A stretch of DNA of 52,163 nucleotides from Caldibacillus thermoamylovorans (GCF_000751775.1 NZ_CCRF01000050.1:1-52163), one strand, 5' to 3'. Positions 1 through 8,364 are shown, numbered from the stretch's first letter. A program made the numbers and translations. The notes: generated by a model from the letters alone, not told the origin.

Positions 1-62
1 ATACGATAATTAGCTTTCTTTCATTCCCTTATCGTTGTTATAATGAAAACGAGGTGAAAATA

Positions 63-572
63 ATGGAACAACAAAAAGTTTTTATGAAAGATACGATTGC
101 AATTAAAACGGCACTTGTTTTTCCGCAAGATACGAATATGCATGGGACACTGTTTGGCGGTAAGTTAATTTCATACATAGATGATATTGCTTCCATTTCT
201 GCACTGAGGTTATGCAAAACACCTGTTGTCACTGCGTCCATCGATTCTGTTGATTTCATAAAACCCATTCGGGAAGGCGATGCGGTCACTTTAGAGGCAA
301 TGGTAACTTGGACAGGGAATTCTTCAATGGAAGTTTTGGTTAAAGTAACTTCTGAACATTTAATGACAGGGAAAAAATCATTAGCGGCACTTTCTTTTTT
401 AACATTCGTATCGTTAAATGAAGACGGGAAACCAAATCCTGTCCCGAAAGTGGTTCCTGAAACAGAATATGAAAAATGGCTTCATGATACCGGGGAAGAA
501 CGGGCAAAACATCGAAAAACAAGAAGATTACAAAGCAAAAGTCTCATCGATTTAATATCAAGCAAAAACTGA
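63..572 (+). CDS. Acyl-CoA thioesterase, hot-dog fold (YkhA-like)
   Basis: Predicted cytosolic acyl-CoA hydrolase of 169 residues. The hot-dog signature is visible near the N-terminus: HGTLFGGKL followed by a DDIAS stretch, then a second conserved segment around SVDFIKPI. These are typical of the YkhA/YciA/BACH family, which hydrolyses acyl-CoA to free acid and CoA. The ATG at 63 is chosen because a GAGG site at 51-54 sits about 8 bases upstream; a GTG at 54 overlaps that site. The basic C-terminal tail resembles other Bacillus members. It is followed 28 bases later by tag on the same strand. The substrate cannot be read from sequence. Confidence 0.88.
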   Translation: MEQQKVFMKDTIAIKTALVFPQDTNMHGTLFGGKLISYIDDIASISALRLCKTPVVTASIDSVDFIKPIREGDAVTLEAMVTWTGNSSMEVLVKVTSEHLMTGKKSLAALSFLTFVSLNEDGKPNPVPKVVPETEYEKWLHDTGEERAKHRKTRRLQSKSLIDLISSKN

Positions 573-600
573 AAATTTGTTGAATAGAGGAGCGAATGAC

Positions 601-1161
601 ATGAATCGATGTGATTGGGTGACAGATGATTTGCTTTATATTCATTATCACGATTTTGAATGGGGACGACCTGTTTTTGATGACCAAAAATTATTTGAAA
701 TGTTAACTCTGGAAGGTGCTCAAGCAGGTCTGAATTGGCTTACGATTTTAAAAAGACGAGAGAATTACCGGGTGGCATTTGATAACTTTGATGTTGAAAA
801 AATTGCCCGTTACGGAGAAGAAAAAGTGCAAGAATTATTACGGAATGAAGGAATAATTAGAAATGAAAGGAAAATTCGTTCAACCATTCGTAATGCTCAA
901 GCATTTATAGAGATAAAAAAGAAATATGGTTCTTTTTCATCATTTTTGTGGGGATTTGTTGATGGGCAACCGATTAAAAATGAGTGGAAAACAAGTACAG
1001 ATGTTCCAAGTCAAACGGAACTAAGCCACAAGATTAGCAAAGAATTAAAAAGACATGGTTTTTCTTTTGTCGGTCCTACAATTGTTTACGCATATATGCA
1101 AGCTGTCGGAATCGTCAATGATCATATACAATCTTGTTTTTGTTACGAGGAAATAATGTGA
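601..1161 (+). CDS. tag: DNA-3-methyladenine glycosylase I
   Basis: Base-excision repair enzyme that removes 3-methyladenine from DNA. The 186-residue protein lines up closely with E. coli Tag: the zinc-ligand pattern Cys4 and His17 at the N-terminus and His...Cys in the C-terminal VNDHIQSC segment, and the catalytic-region Glu38 in LEGAQAGLNW. The ATG at 601 follows an AGAGGAG site by about 8 bases; an upstream TTG at 577 lacks such spacing. The stop codon at 1159-1161 lies inside the end of an R1 repeat copy, so the repeat begins exactly where the gene ends. Confidence 0.95.
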   Translation: MNRCDWVTDDLLYIHYHDFEWGRPVFDDQKLFEMLTLEGAQAGLNWLTILKRRENYRVAFDNFDVEKIARYGEEKVQELLRNEGIIRNERKIRSTIRNAQAFIEIKKKYGSFSSFLWGFVDGQPIKNEWKTSTDVPSQTELSHKISKELKRHGFSFVGPTIVYAYMQAVGIVNDHIQSCFCYEEIM

Positions 1162-1300
1162 AACTTTCATAAGTGGGTTTCTTCATACCCTACTGATAGT
1201 TTGTTGACCCGAACGGACGCATCGCGCTCCACCAACCTTCTTTATAAATTCGAAAATCTTGAGGTGGGGGTGTCGACTTGCCGTTAAGGTGGGATAAATA
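1158..1300 (-). repeat. R1 dispersed structured repeat, copy 1
   Basis: Full-length R1 copy, read on the minus strand. It contains all family blocks: TTTATCCCACCTTAACGG at the left end, CCCCCACCTCAAGATTTTC, a GCGTCCG block, a terminal hairpin (CTATCAGTAGGG pairing with CCCACT...), and the end GAAAGTTTCAC. The right end overlaps the tag stop codon. No ORF is present. See the R1 finding for interpretation. Confidence 0.85.
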
Positions 1301-1329
1301 GGTATAAACCCATTTCTTCATAGTCATGC

Positions 1330-1357
1330 ACCTATACTTGGTTATGTACATAATCTT
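1330..1357 (+). promoter_or_regulatory. Possible sigma-K-type promoter for the His-rich coat-like gene
   Basis: An AC at 1330-1331 lies about 17 bases before CATAATCTT at 1349-1357, which differs from the sigma-K -10 pattern CATANNNTA at one position. Mother-cell expression would fit the predicted coat role of the gene at 1390. This is a weak match. Confidence 0.3.
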
Positions 1358-1389
1358 ATGGTGTATTGACTATGAGGAGGTATGCAAAG

Positions 1390-1689
1390 ATGGATCAATT
1401 TTATAACCCTGTTAGTGAAGAAGAACTGTTAAGACAATATGGCGGGTGGTATGGTGGACAACAATACGGGCATCACCATGGCCACCACCATCACCATGGG
1501 CATCATCACCATGGCCATCATCACCACGGACATCACCATCATGGCCATCATCACTTCTATCCCTATCCGATTAGCTGGGGATATGGTTACCCGTATGGTG
1601 GATTTGGCGGGTATGGTGGATGGGGCAACCCGAGCCCAGAATATAATTGGGGATATGGTCCTGGATATTGGGGACAATGGCAATACTAA
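1390..1689 (+). CDS. His/Gly/Tyr-rich small protein, probable spore coat component (YeeK-like)
   Basis: A 99-residue low-complexity protein. The N-terminus (MDQFYNPVSEEELLRQYGGW) is ordinary, followed by about five tandem GHHHH units (roughly residues 33-57) and a Gly/Tyr/Trp-rich tail. The composition resembles B. subtilis YeeK, an inner-coat protein rich in Gly, His and Tyr. That relationship is inferred from composition, not from alignment. The ATG at 1390 follows GAGGAGG (1374-1380) by nine bases. A terminator follows at 1714. The His clusters could bind metal ions; this is inference. Confidence 0.65.
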   Translation: MDQFYNPVSEEELLRQYGGWYGGQQYGHHHGHHHHHGHHHHGHHHHGHHHHGHHHFYPYPISWGYGYPYGGFGGYGGWGNPSPEYNWGYGPGYWGQWQY

Positions 1690-1713
1690 ATCGATTATAA
1701 GGAACAAAAACAG

Positions 1714-1752
1714 AGGAAGCAGTGAAGGACATTGCTTCCTTATTTATTTTTT
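1714..1752 (+). terminator. Rho-independent terminator after the His-rich gene
   Basis: AGGAAGCA pairs with TGCTTCCT across an 11-base loop, followed by a T-rich tail. A second perfect hairpin, ACTTTATCC/GGATAAAGT, lies just downstream near 1763-1785. Confidence 0.8.
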
Positions 1753-1838
1753 CGTTTGTTTAACTTTATCCTTAAGGGATAAAGTTTTCAAATAAATAGA
1801 AAAAGAGAGATTGTAATTAATATTTTTTTAAAAAAATG

Positions 1839-1866
1839 TTGAAAACCTTTTAATATTTGCTATAAT
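1839..1866 (+). promoter_or_regulatory. Sigma-A-type promoter of the acyl-CoA dehydrogenase operon
   Basis: TTGAAA at 1839-1844 and a perfect TATAAT at 1861-1866 with 16-base spacing. Transcription should begin near 1873, just before the palindrome at 1879-1904, so a bound regulator would block initiation or early elongation. Confidence 0.7.
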
Positions 1867-1878
1867 ATAACTAAAATT

Positions 1879-1904
1879 CGGAACATACCATGTAGTATGT
1901 TCCG
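1879..1904. promoter_or_regulatory. 26-bp perfect inverted repeat, candidate TetR-family operator
   Basis: CGGAACATAC and GTATGTTCCG form perfect 10-base arms around a 6-base centre. It lies directly downstream of the promoter at 1839-1866 and upstream of the dehydrogenase at 1934. The TetR-family protein at 4105 is the obvious candidate ligand. It does not resemble the B. subtilis FadR box as I remember it. No T-tract follows, so termination is unlikely. Confidence 0.6.
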
Positions 1905-1933
1905 GAAATTGAAGAGTACTGGAGGAATGTCAA

Positions 1934-3142
1934 GTGGATTTTTCGTATTCTGATAAAGTGCAAGAGTTAAGAAAGAAATTGACTGAATTCATGGAGGCGT
2001 ATATTTATCCAAATGAAAAGATTTATAGAAATCAATTAAACCAACAAAGTGACCGTTTCGGTTCAGTTCCTCCAATTATTGAAGAAATAAAGCAAAAAGC
2101 AAAGGCTGAAGGGTTATGGAATTTATTTTTGCCGGACAACGAATATGGGGCAGGGCTGACAAATCTAGAATATGCCCCGTTGTGTGAAATCATGGGGCGT
2201 TCTGTAGTAGGGCCTGAATCCTTTAACTGTAACGCACCGGATACTGGCAATATGGAAGTGTTAGTACGATACGGGTCTGAAAAACAAAAAAAAGAATGGC
2301 TGGAACCTTTGCTTACCGGAGAGATTCGCTCTTGTTTTTCCATGACTGAACCGGATGTAGCGTCCAGTGATGCGACGAATATCTCCACTAGTATTGTGAA
2401 AGATGGTGACGAATATGTCATCAATGGGAGAAAATGGTGGTCATCAGGGGCAGGCGATCCTCGTTGTAAAATTGCTATTGTCATGGGGAAAACAAACCCG
2501 GATGCCCCAAGACATGAGCAACAATCAATGATTCTTGTACCAATGGATACGCCGGGGGTAAAGATTGAACGAATGGTTCCGGTTTTCGGTTATGACGATG
2601 CCCCACATGGACACGCGGAGATTACCTTTGAAAACGTCAGGGTACCGGCTGAAAATATCATCTGGGGGGAAGGGAAAGGTTTTGCGATTGCACAGGGACG
2701 TCTCGGACCAGGTCGGATTCACCACTGTATGCGATTAATCGGACTGGCGGAACGTGCACTGGAAGATTTGTGTAAGCGTGTTCAGGAAAGGGAGACATTT
2801 GGAAAAAAACTGTCTGAACAAGGTGTTATCCAAGAATGGATTGCCAATTCCAGAATTGAGATCGAACAAGCACGTTTATTAACACTAAAAGCGGCATATA
2901 TGATGGATACAGTCGGCAATAAAGAGGCTAAGACGGAGATAGCGATGATCAAAGTTGTTGCACCGAACATGGCTTTACGGGTACTTGATCGAGCCATTCA
3001 AGCATTTGGGGCAGCAGGGGTCAGTGATGATTTCACCTTGGCTTATCATTGGGCAAATGCAAGAACACTTCGGATTGCCGATGGTCCGGATGAAGTGCAT
3101 CGCCGGCAAATTGCAAAATTGGAGCTGAAGAAATATTCATAA
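1934..3142 (+). CDS. Acyl-CoA dehydrogenase family protein, ACAD10/ACAD11 (LvaC)-like
   Basis: FAD-dependent acyl-CoA dehydrogenase fold, 402 residues. The C-terminal signature ADGPDEVH (residues 382-389) replaces the YEGTREIH of classical enzymes and puts Asp383 where the catalytic Glu normally is. This pattern is characteristic of the ACAD10/ACAD11 branch, which acts with a kinase domain on 4-hydroxyacyl-CoAs. [12 protein letters not shown] matches the FAD/substrate loop. GTG at 1934 follows GGAGGA (1921-1926). The kinase-like partner is encoded separately at 4856 in the same cluster. Likely reaction, by analogy with P. putida LvaA/LvaC: conversion of a phosphorylated 4-hydroxyacyl-CoA toward an enoyl- and then 3-hydroxyacyl-CoA. 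The substrate is not known. Confidence 0.88.
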   Translation: MDFSYSDKVQELRKKLTEFMEAYIYPNEKIYRNQLNQQSDRFGSVPPIIEEIKQKAKAEGLWNLFLPDNEYGAGLTNLEYAPLCEIMGRSVVGPESFNCNAPDTGNMEVLVRYGSEKQKKEWLEPLLTGEIRSCFSMTEPDVASSDATNISTSIVKDGDEYVINGRKWWSSGAGDPRCKIAIVMGKTNPDAPRHEQQSMILVPMDTPGVKIERMVPVFGYDDAPHGHAEITFENVRVPAENIIWGEGKGFAIAQGRLGPGRIHHCMRLIGLAERALEDLCKRVQERETFGKKLSEQGVIQEWIANSRIEIEQARLLTLKAAYMMDTVGNKEAKTEIAMIKVVAPNMALRVLDRAIQAFGAAGVSDDFTLAYHWANARTLRIADGPDEVHRRQIAKLELKKYS

Positions 3143-3164
3143 TAAGGAGAATGGAGGAATTCAA

Positions 3165-3944
3165 ATGGGAGTTTTTGATTTATTCAGATTGGATGGCAAA
3201 ACAGCTATTGTAACCGGTGGAGGTAGAGGACTAGGTGCGCAAATTGCAGAGGCATTTGCTGAAGCCGGAGCAAATGTAGTGATTTGTTCCAGAAGACTGG
3301 AACAATGCCAAGAAAAAAGTGAAGAGTTAAAAAAGAATTTTGGAATTGACTCAATAGCTTTAGCCTGTGATGTCAGTAAACATGATGATGTAAAGAAGGT
3401 TGTCGATGAAACGGTTAAGCAATTTGGCACCGTTGATATTTTGGTCAACAATAGTGGAGCCACTTGGGGGGCGCCTGTTCTCGATATGCCTTTTGAAGCT
3501 TGGCAGAAAGTTATTAATGTAAATATAACGGGTACATATTTAATGAGTAGAGAAGCAGGAAGAATCATGATTAATCAGGGAAGCGGTAAAATCATTAATA
3601 TTGCTTCCATTGCCGGGTTTGGCGGTACGAATCCGGAAGTGATGAATACGATTGGTTACAATACAAGTAAAGGTGCAGTGATAACATTTACTAAAGATTT
3701 GGCAGTAAAATGGGGACAATACAATATTCATGTAAATGGAATTGCGCCCGGATTTTTCCCATCGAAAATGTCAAATGCGTTAATAGAAAAAGGAGGAGAC
3801 AAAATTCTGGCGAACACACCTTTGAAGCGATTCGGCAGTAATGAAGACTTAAAAGGTGCTGCACTATTCTTGGCCTCAAGAGCGTCGGACTTTGTGACAG
3901 GAGAGATTATTAAGGTCGACGGAGGATCGAGTGCTTACGCCTGA
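3165..3944 (+). CDS. Short-chain dehydrogenase/reductase
   Basis: Classical SDR of 259 residues. Cofactor motif TGGGRGLG at 17-24, NNSG at 95-98 (usual NNAG), catalytic Ser148, and Tyr165-Lys169 in YNTSK. It starts 22 bases after the dehydrogenase stop behind a GGAGG site, so the two genes are probably co-transcribed. By context it would oxidise a hydroxyacyl intermediate; in the Pseudomonas lva cluster an SDR (LvaD) has a comparable place. An R1 copy begins four bases after its stop. The substrate is inferred only. Confidence 0.88.
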   Translation: MGVFDLFRLDGKTAIVTGGGRGLGAQIAEAFAEAGANVVICSRRLEQCQEKSEELKKNFGIDSIALACDVSKHDDVKKVVDETVKQFGTVDILVNNSGATWGAPVLDMPFEAWQKVINVNITGTYLMSREAGRIMINQGSGKIINIASIAGFGGTNPEVMNTIGYNTSKGAVITFTKDLAVKWGQYNIHVNGIAPGFFPSKMSNALIEKGGDKILANTPLKRFGSNEDLKGAALFLASRASDFVTGEIIKVDGGSSAYA

Positions 3945-3947
3945 TAA

Positions 3948-4047
3948 GTGAAACTTCCATCAAGGTGGGTTTCTATATCCCCACCAATCTCTTTGTCAAC
4001 TTGAAAATGATGAGGTGGGGGTGTTACTGGCGAGGTAGGGTAGAGAA
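3948..4047 (-). repeat. R1 dispersed structured repeat, copy 2 (internally shortened)
   Basis: Minus-strand R1 copy of about 100 bp. It keeps both ends (GTGAAACTTCCATC on the plus strand and the GAGGTGGGGGTG block) but lacks the central GTCCGATTGGTT segment. It starts four bases after the SDR stop codon. Confidence 0.75.
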
Positions 4048-4104
4048 TGATTATGGATAGACGATAAAAAAAGTGAATTTACAATCAAGCGAGGTTTAAA
4101 GCAG

Positions 4105-4677
4105 ATGAAAGAAAAAATAATTGAAAAAGCAATTGAATTGTTTGAAAAGAAAGGTTTCAGTACGACGTCTATTCAAGATATTGTCGATGAGTTAGGAGTA
4201 ACGAAGGGCTCTTTTTATTATTATTTTTCCAGCAAAGAACAATTATTGATGGATATTTATAATGAATACATTACGAACCTATTGGACAGACAAACAAAAA
4301 TAATCGCAAATAAAACGCTGTCACCAAAGGAGCAGCTGATCGAAATTATTCGGCTGTTAATTGACGATCTTATCGAAAATGGACCCCGGGCACGTATTTA
4401 TTTTCGGGAAATGAGACATTTATCCGAAAATCATATCAATACGATTAAAAAGATTCGAAAACAATTTCGTAAAAATATTGAAATGGTTATCAGAACAGGG
4501 GAGGAACAAGGTGTTTTCAAAAATCAGCTCCCAGCAGATATATTAGCGTTTGCTCTCCTTGGACTGACAAACTGGAGTTACAACTGGTACACCCCGGCTG
4601 GAGAAATCCCGCCGGATCAACTGGTGAAAATTTATTCAGAATTGCTGCTTACAGGTTTACTGGATAAAGATCATTAA
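4105..4677 (+). CDS. TetR/AcrR-family transcriptional regulator
   Basis: 190-residue regulator. The N-terminal 45 residues form a TetR helix-turn-helix (TSIQDIVDELGVTKGSFYYY followed by FSSKEQLL). The C-terminal ligand domain contains GLTNWSYNWYTPAG, a segment I associate with acyl-CoA or sterol-CoA responsive regulators of the KstR2/PaaR type. It sits inside the acyl-CoA cluster and probably represses it, with an acyl-CoA as inducer (inference). The palindrome at 1879-1904 is the best operator candidate. A GAGG site lies about ten bases before the ATG. Confidence 0.88.
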   Translation: MKEKIIEKAIELFEKKGFSTTSIQDIVDELGVTKGSFYYYFSSKEQLLMDIYNEYITNLLDRQTKIIANKTLSPKEQLIEIIRLLIDDLIENGPRARIYFREMRHLSENHINTIKKIRKQFRKNIEMVIRTGEEQGVFKNQLPADILAFALLGLTNWSYNWYTPAGEIPPDQLVKIYSELLLTGLLDKDH

Positions 4678-4855
4678 CGAAAGCTAACAATCACACAAAA
4701 CGTTTTTGAAAAGAACTAGAAAGTGCTCGTCAGAATTACAGATAAGTAGATTCTCTGTTGTTAAAAAAATCAATAAGCGGAAAGGATTGCTCTGGTTTCT
4801 TCCTTTTCAGCTAAATTGGACGAACGAAATCATAGCGTAAAGGATGGTGCGGATT

Positions 4856-5923
4856 GTGGGATATTCCTATCATGATACAATCAGTGTCAGAAAAGGGGAA
4901 GAATTAGATAAAGAGACACTGACAAAATTTTTAAAAGAAAATTTACCGTTTATTCCTGATGGACCGTTGGAGATTGAACAATTCGGGGCAGGTCATTCCA
5001 ATTTAACTTATTTATTACGGATCGGAAATTGGGAAGCGGTTCTAAGACGGCCTCCCCACGGACCGGTTGCACCGAAAGCACATGACATGCACCGTGAATA
5101 TCGGATTTTAACAAGCCTTCATCCGTATTATCCGACAGCTCCAAAACCATACATTTTTTCGGATGATGAATCAATTATTGGAAGTCCTTTCTTTATCATG
5201 GAACGGAGAAAAGGGGTTGTTGTCGATACCGAATTTCCTGAATGGGTGAACTATACCCCACAATTGGGACGGAACCTGTCGATATTGATGGTTGATAAAC
5301 TCGTAGAACTGCATGAAATTGATTACCGAAAGACAGAACTAATAACGATGGCGAAACCGGATGGATTTATGGAAAGGCAAGTAGCCGGTTGGACAAAACG
5401 GTACGAACTTTCCAAAACCGATGAAATTCGCGGTGTAGAAGAGTTAACCAATTGGCTTGCGAAAAAAATTCCGACATCCCCGGAACCGACGATTATTCAT
5501 TATGATTATAAATTAAATAATGCCATGTTCTCGCCTGATTTTAATGAAATGGTCGGACTATTTGACTGGGAGATGACAACAATTGGTGATCCTTTCGCTG
5601 ATCTTGGCGCCGCTCTTAGCTATTGGGTGGAAGAAAAGGATCCTGATGAATTGAAAAAAGCATTCGGTGCGGAATCAGTAACAACGAAAGAAGGCTTCTT
5701 TACACGAGAAGAATTTATTGAACGATATGCAAAGAAGAGTGGCAGGGATTTAAGTCATATCCAATTCTATTTGACCTTTGCTTATTTTAAACTAGCGGTT
5801 ATTTGTCAACAAATCTATTATCGATATAAAAGAGGGCAAACAAGTGATCCACGTTTTGCCAAATTTCAAAAAACAGTTGAAAGTTTGATTCATCATGCTT
5901 TGAACTATAGTAAAGGTGTGTGA
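4856..5923 (+). CDS. APH-fold kinase-like protein, ACAD10/11 kinase-domain (LvaA) type
   Basis: 355-residue aminoglycoside-phosphotransferase-fold protein. The nucleotide loop FGAGHSNLTYLL is at 43-54, the catalytic loop HYDYKLNN at 215-222 (base Asp217), and the metal-binding FDWEM at Asp237, followed by GDPFADLG. This arrangement matches the kinase half of human ACAD11 and Pseudomonas LvaA, which phosphorylate the 4-hydroxyl of acyl-CoAs. GTG at 4856 suits the AAAGGA site at 4839-4844 better than the ATG at 4844, which overlaps it. Its stop lies four bases before the ComB-like start. It is not a resistance gene by context. Confidence 0.85.
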   Translation: MGYSYHDTISVRKGEELDKETLTKFLKENLPFIPDGPLEIEQFGAGHSNLTYLLRIGNWEAVLRRPPHGPVAPKAHDMHREYRILTSLHPYYPTAPKPYIFSDDESIIGSPFFIMERRKGVVVDTEFPEWVNYTPQLGRNLSILMVDKLVELHEIDYRKTELITMAKPDGFMERQVAGWTKRYELSKTDEIRGVEELTNWLAKKIPTSPEPTIIHYDYKLNNAMFSPDFNEMVGLFDWEMTTIGDPFADLGAALSYWVEEKDPDELKKAFGAESVTTKEGFFTREEFIERYAKKSGRDLSHIQFYLTFAYFKLAVICQQIYYRYKRGQTSDPRFAKFQKTVESLIHHALNYSKGV

Positions 5924-5927
5924 ACCA

Positions 5928-6689
5928 TTGAAAATCCATACACTTTTAAAAAAAGAAGAAATCGACACGGTACAAATGAATGAGGAAAAAATTGCCGTTG
6001 TATTTGATGTGCTCATGGCCACATCTGTCATTGCTTCTTGTTTTCATTATGATGCAAAACAGGTTATCCCTGTTTTGGACGCGACCGAAGCATTACAGGA
6101 AGCAAGGAAGTATCCTCCTGATGAAGTCGTTTTAATAGGGGAACATAACGGAATTACTATTGAAGGCTTTTTCGATCCTTTGCCTTCTGTATTTAAAAAG
6201 CAGGTCTCAGGGAAAACGGTTATTTTATCAACTACAAATGGAACGGTAGCCATTAGAAATTCTTCAAATGCCAAAAAACTCTATGTTGCTTCCTTGCTTA
6301 ATGGTGAAGCAGTAAGTAAACATATTGCAAGGAATATTCATCAAGAAACGATTATCGTAGTTTGTTCAGGCTCATCAAACACTTTTTGTTTAGAAGATTT
6401 CTATGGTGCCGGTTATTTCATTGCACAATTTGTTAAGGAATTCGGCGAAGAAAAGGTTGAGTTAACCGATAGTTCATTGGCGGCAAAATTATTTTATGAA
6501 AATAGAGCTGAAGACTCCTATGAAATTCTCCGTCAATCACGGGTAGGTATGAATTTACAAAAATACCATTATGACGAAGATCTGTTATTTGTCAGTCAAA
6601 AAGGCGTTTTGCCACTTATTTTGATTTTAGAAGAGAAAAGATTGATATCGATAAAGAAAGAAAAAGTCGCAAATAAAAGGGAGGAATAA
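5928..6689 (+). CDS. ComB-family phosphatase (2-phosphosulfolactate phosphatase-like), divergent
   Basis: 253-residue member of the ComB family. Recognisable blocks: VVFDVLMATS (24-33), LIGEHNG (69-75), STTNGTVAI (101-109), and LEDFYGAG (155-162). As I remember the family, DVLRAT and TNGTRA carry arginines that are here Met30 and Val107, which suggests a substrate other than 2-phosphosulfolactate. TTG at 5928 follows AAAGG (5912-5916) by 11 bases and directly follows the kinase stop, so translation is probably coupled. It is followed one base later by a CoA ligase. No comA partner is present. A role in dephosphorylating a pathway intermediate is inference. Confidence 0.75.
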   Translation: MKIHTLLKKEEIDTVQMNEEKIAVVFDVLMATSVIASCFHYDAKQVIPVLDATEALQEARKYPPDEVVLIGEHNGITIEGFFDPLPSVFKKQVSGKTVILSTTNGTVAIRNSSNAKKLYVASLLNGEAVSKHIARNIHQETIIVVCSGSSNTFCLEDFYGAGYFIAQFVKEFGEEKVELTDSSLAAKLFYENRAEDSYEILRQSRVGMNLQKYHYDEDLLFVSQKGVLPLILILEEKRLISIKKEKVANKREE

Positions 6690-6690
6690 G

Positions 6691-8364
6691 ATGAATTCAA
6701 CTCATTTTCAGTATTGGCCGGCACGGTTGCCAAAAACTTTAACAGTACCGAAAACAACACTTTATGAAAATTTAGTTATAACCACTAAGAAATATCCGCA
6801 AAAACAAGCTTTACACTATTACGGGAAATCTTATACGTACAAACAATTGCTTGATGAAGTCGAAAGGTTAGCCGGATATTTGGAAAAAGTACTTCAAGTA
6901 AAGTCGAATGAAAAGATTTTACTGTTTATGCAAAATTCACCGCAGTTCATCATCAGTTTTTTTGCTATATTACGGGTTCGTGCAGTTGTTGTTCCAATTA
7001 ATCCGATGAGTTTGACAAAGGATTTAGAATTTTATATTAAGGATTGTCAGATTAAACATGCCTTGGTCAGTCAGGAATTATATGAAAAAGTGGCACCGCT
7101 CAAAGGTTTCACATCGCTTCAAAATATTATTGTGACCACATATTCAGACTATGCAAGCGAAGAACAAGCGATAGGCAATTTACCTCCAGAAGTAAAGGCA
7201 CCACGTCAAACATTGTCACAAGACATTTCATGGCAAGAAGTTCAAAAGACCGGATTTTCACCATCCCCTTATACTGGTTTAGCAGATGATGTTGCTGCTA
7301 TTCCATATACATCCGGGACAACCGGATTGCCAAAAGGGTGTGTCCATACAAATAAAACCATTCAGGCCAATACGGTCAGTGCTTACCAGTGGATGAATGT
7401 GACCGCAGATGCAGTAGCTTTAACGACTTTACCGCTTTTTCATGTGACAGGACTTATTCACAGTCTTCTTGCACCGATTTATGCAGGCAGTACGATTATT
7501 TTATTTACAAGATGGGACAGAGATTATGCGGCAAAAGCGATCGAACAGTTTCAATGTTCGCACTGGATCAATATTAGTACGATGTTAATTGACTTTTTAG
7601 CAAATCCAAATCTTAAAGAATATGATCTTTCATCTTTACAAGTCATTGGAGGCGGCGGAGCAACAGTACCACAGGCTGTTGGAGAAAATTTATACAAAAG
7701 AACCGGTTTACAATATGTTGAAGGATACGGATTAACTGAAACTATGTCACATACCCATTTCAATCCGCCAGACCGGCCAAAAATGCAATGTCTTGGGATT
7801 CCATCCTTCAATACAGATGCAAGAATTATTGATATTGGAACCGGAAAGGAACTTGGTCCTAATCAGGAAGGTGAACTCGTTGTCAATGGTCCCCAAGTGT
7901 TTAAAGGGTATTATCAACGGGATGAAGAAAATAAAGAAGCCCATATTGAGATTGATGGAAAATTATTTTTTCGGACCGGTGATATTGTAAAAATGGATGA
8001 AGAAGGATACTTTTTTATGGTTGATCGATTAAAACGGATGATTAATGCTTCCGGTTTCAAAGTTTGGCCGACAGAAGTAGAGTCGATTCTTTATGAACAT
8101 CCTGCTGTTCAACAAGCTTGTATTGTCAGTGCCCCTGATCCAAGACGAGGAGAAACCGTGAAAGCTTATATCATTTTGAAAGAAAATGCAAAAGGTAAAG
8201 TTACTGAACAGGAAATCATTGAATGGGCAAAGGGAAAAATGGCAAGTTATAAAGTTCCTAAAATAGTAGAGTTTCGTGAAACATTCCCGACCACAAGTAG
8301 CGGAAAAATATTATGGAGAGTTCTTCAAAAAGAGGCAATGGAACAAAAAACAGCTTCAATCTAA
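6691..8364 (+). CDS. AMP-dependent acyl-CoA ligase (paralogue 1)
   Basis: 557-residue ANL-superfamily ligase that activates a carboxylic acid as acyl-adenylate and then acyl-CoA. Core motifs: YTSGTTGLPKG (206-216), GYGLTE (345-350), FRTGD, and the C-terminal catalytic Lys539 in SSGKILWR. An AAGGGAGGAA site precedes the ATG, which lies one base after the ComB-like stop. It is the closest ligase to the kinase/dehydrogenase pair and so the best candidate for charging the pathway's hydroxy acid, like LvaE (inference). Confidence 0.9.
   Translation: MNSTHFQYWPARLPKTLTVPKTTLYENLVITTKKYPQKQALHYYGKSYTYKQLLDEVERLAGYLEKVLQVKSNEKILLFMQNSPQFIISFFAILRVRAVVVPINPMSLTKDLEFYIKDCQIKHALVSQELYEKVAPLKGFTSLQNIIVTTYSDYASEEQAIGNLPPEVKAPRQTLSQDISWQEVQKTGFSPSPYTGLADDVAAIPYTSGTTGLPKGCVHTNKTIQANTVSAYQWMNVTADAVALTTLPLFHVTGLIHSLLAPIYAGSTIILFTRWDRDYAAKAIEQFQCSHWINISTMLIDFLANPNLKEYDLSSLQVIGGGGATVPQAVGENLYKRTGLQYVEGYGLTETMSHTHFNPPDRPKMQCLGIPSFNTDARIIDIGTGKELGPNQEGELVVNGPQVFKGYYQRDEENKEAHIEIDGKLFFRTGDIVKMDEEGYFFMVDRLKRMINASGFKVWPTEVESILYEHPAVQQACIVSAPDPRRGETVKAYIILKENAKGKVTEQEIIEWAKGKMASYKVPKIVEFRETFPTTSSGKILWRVLQKEAMEQKTASI

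Noticed and set aside
1480-1550. Tandem repeat that could suggest a CRISPR-like or minisatellite array
   Set aside because: Units are 12-15 bases, in frame, and encode GHHHH; no spacers exist. No CRISPR array was seen anywhere in the window.
1439-1795. Overlapping long frames on both strands across the His-rich gene
   Set aside because: They arise from the CAT/CAC-rich repeat; only the frame starting at 1390 has a proper Shine-Dalgarno and a plausible N- and C-terminus.
4780-4812. Possible hairpin or leader attenuator before the kinase gene
   Set aside because: GGAAAGGA and TCCTTTTC can pair only with wobble and no T-run or leader peptide is evident.
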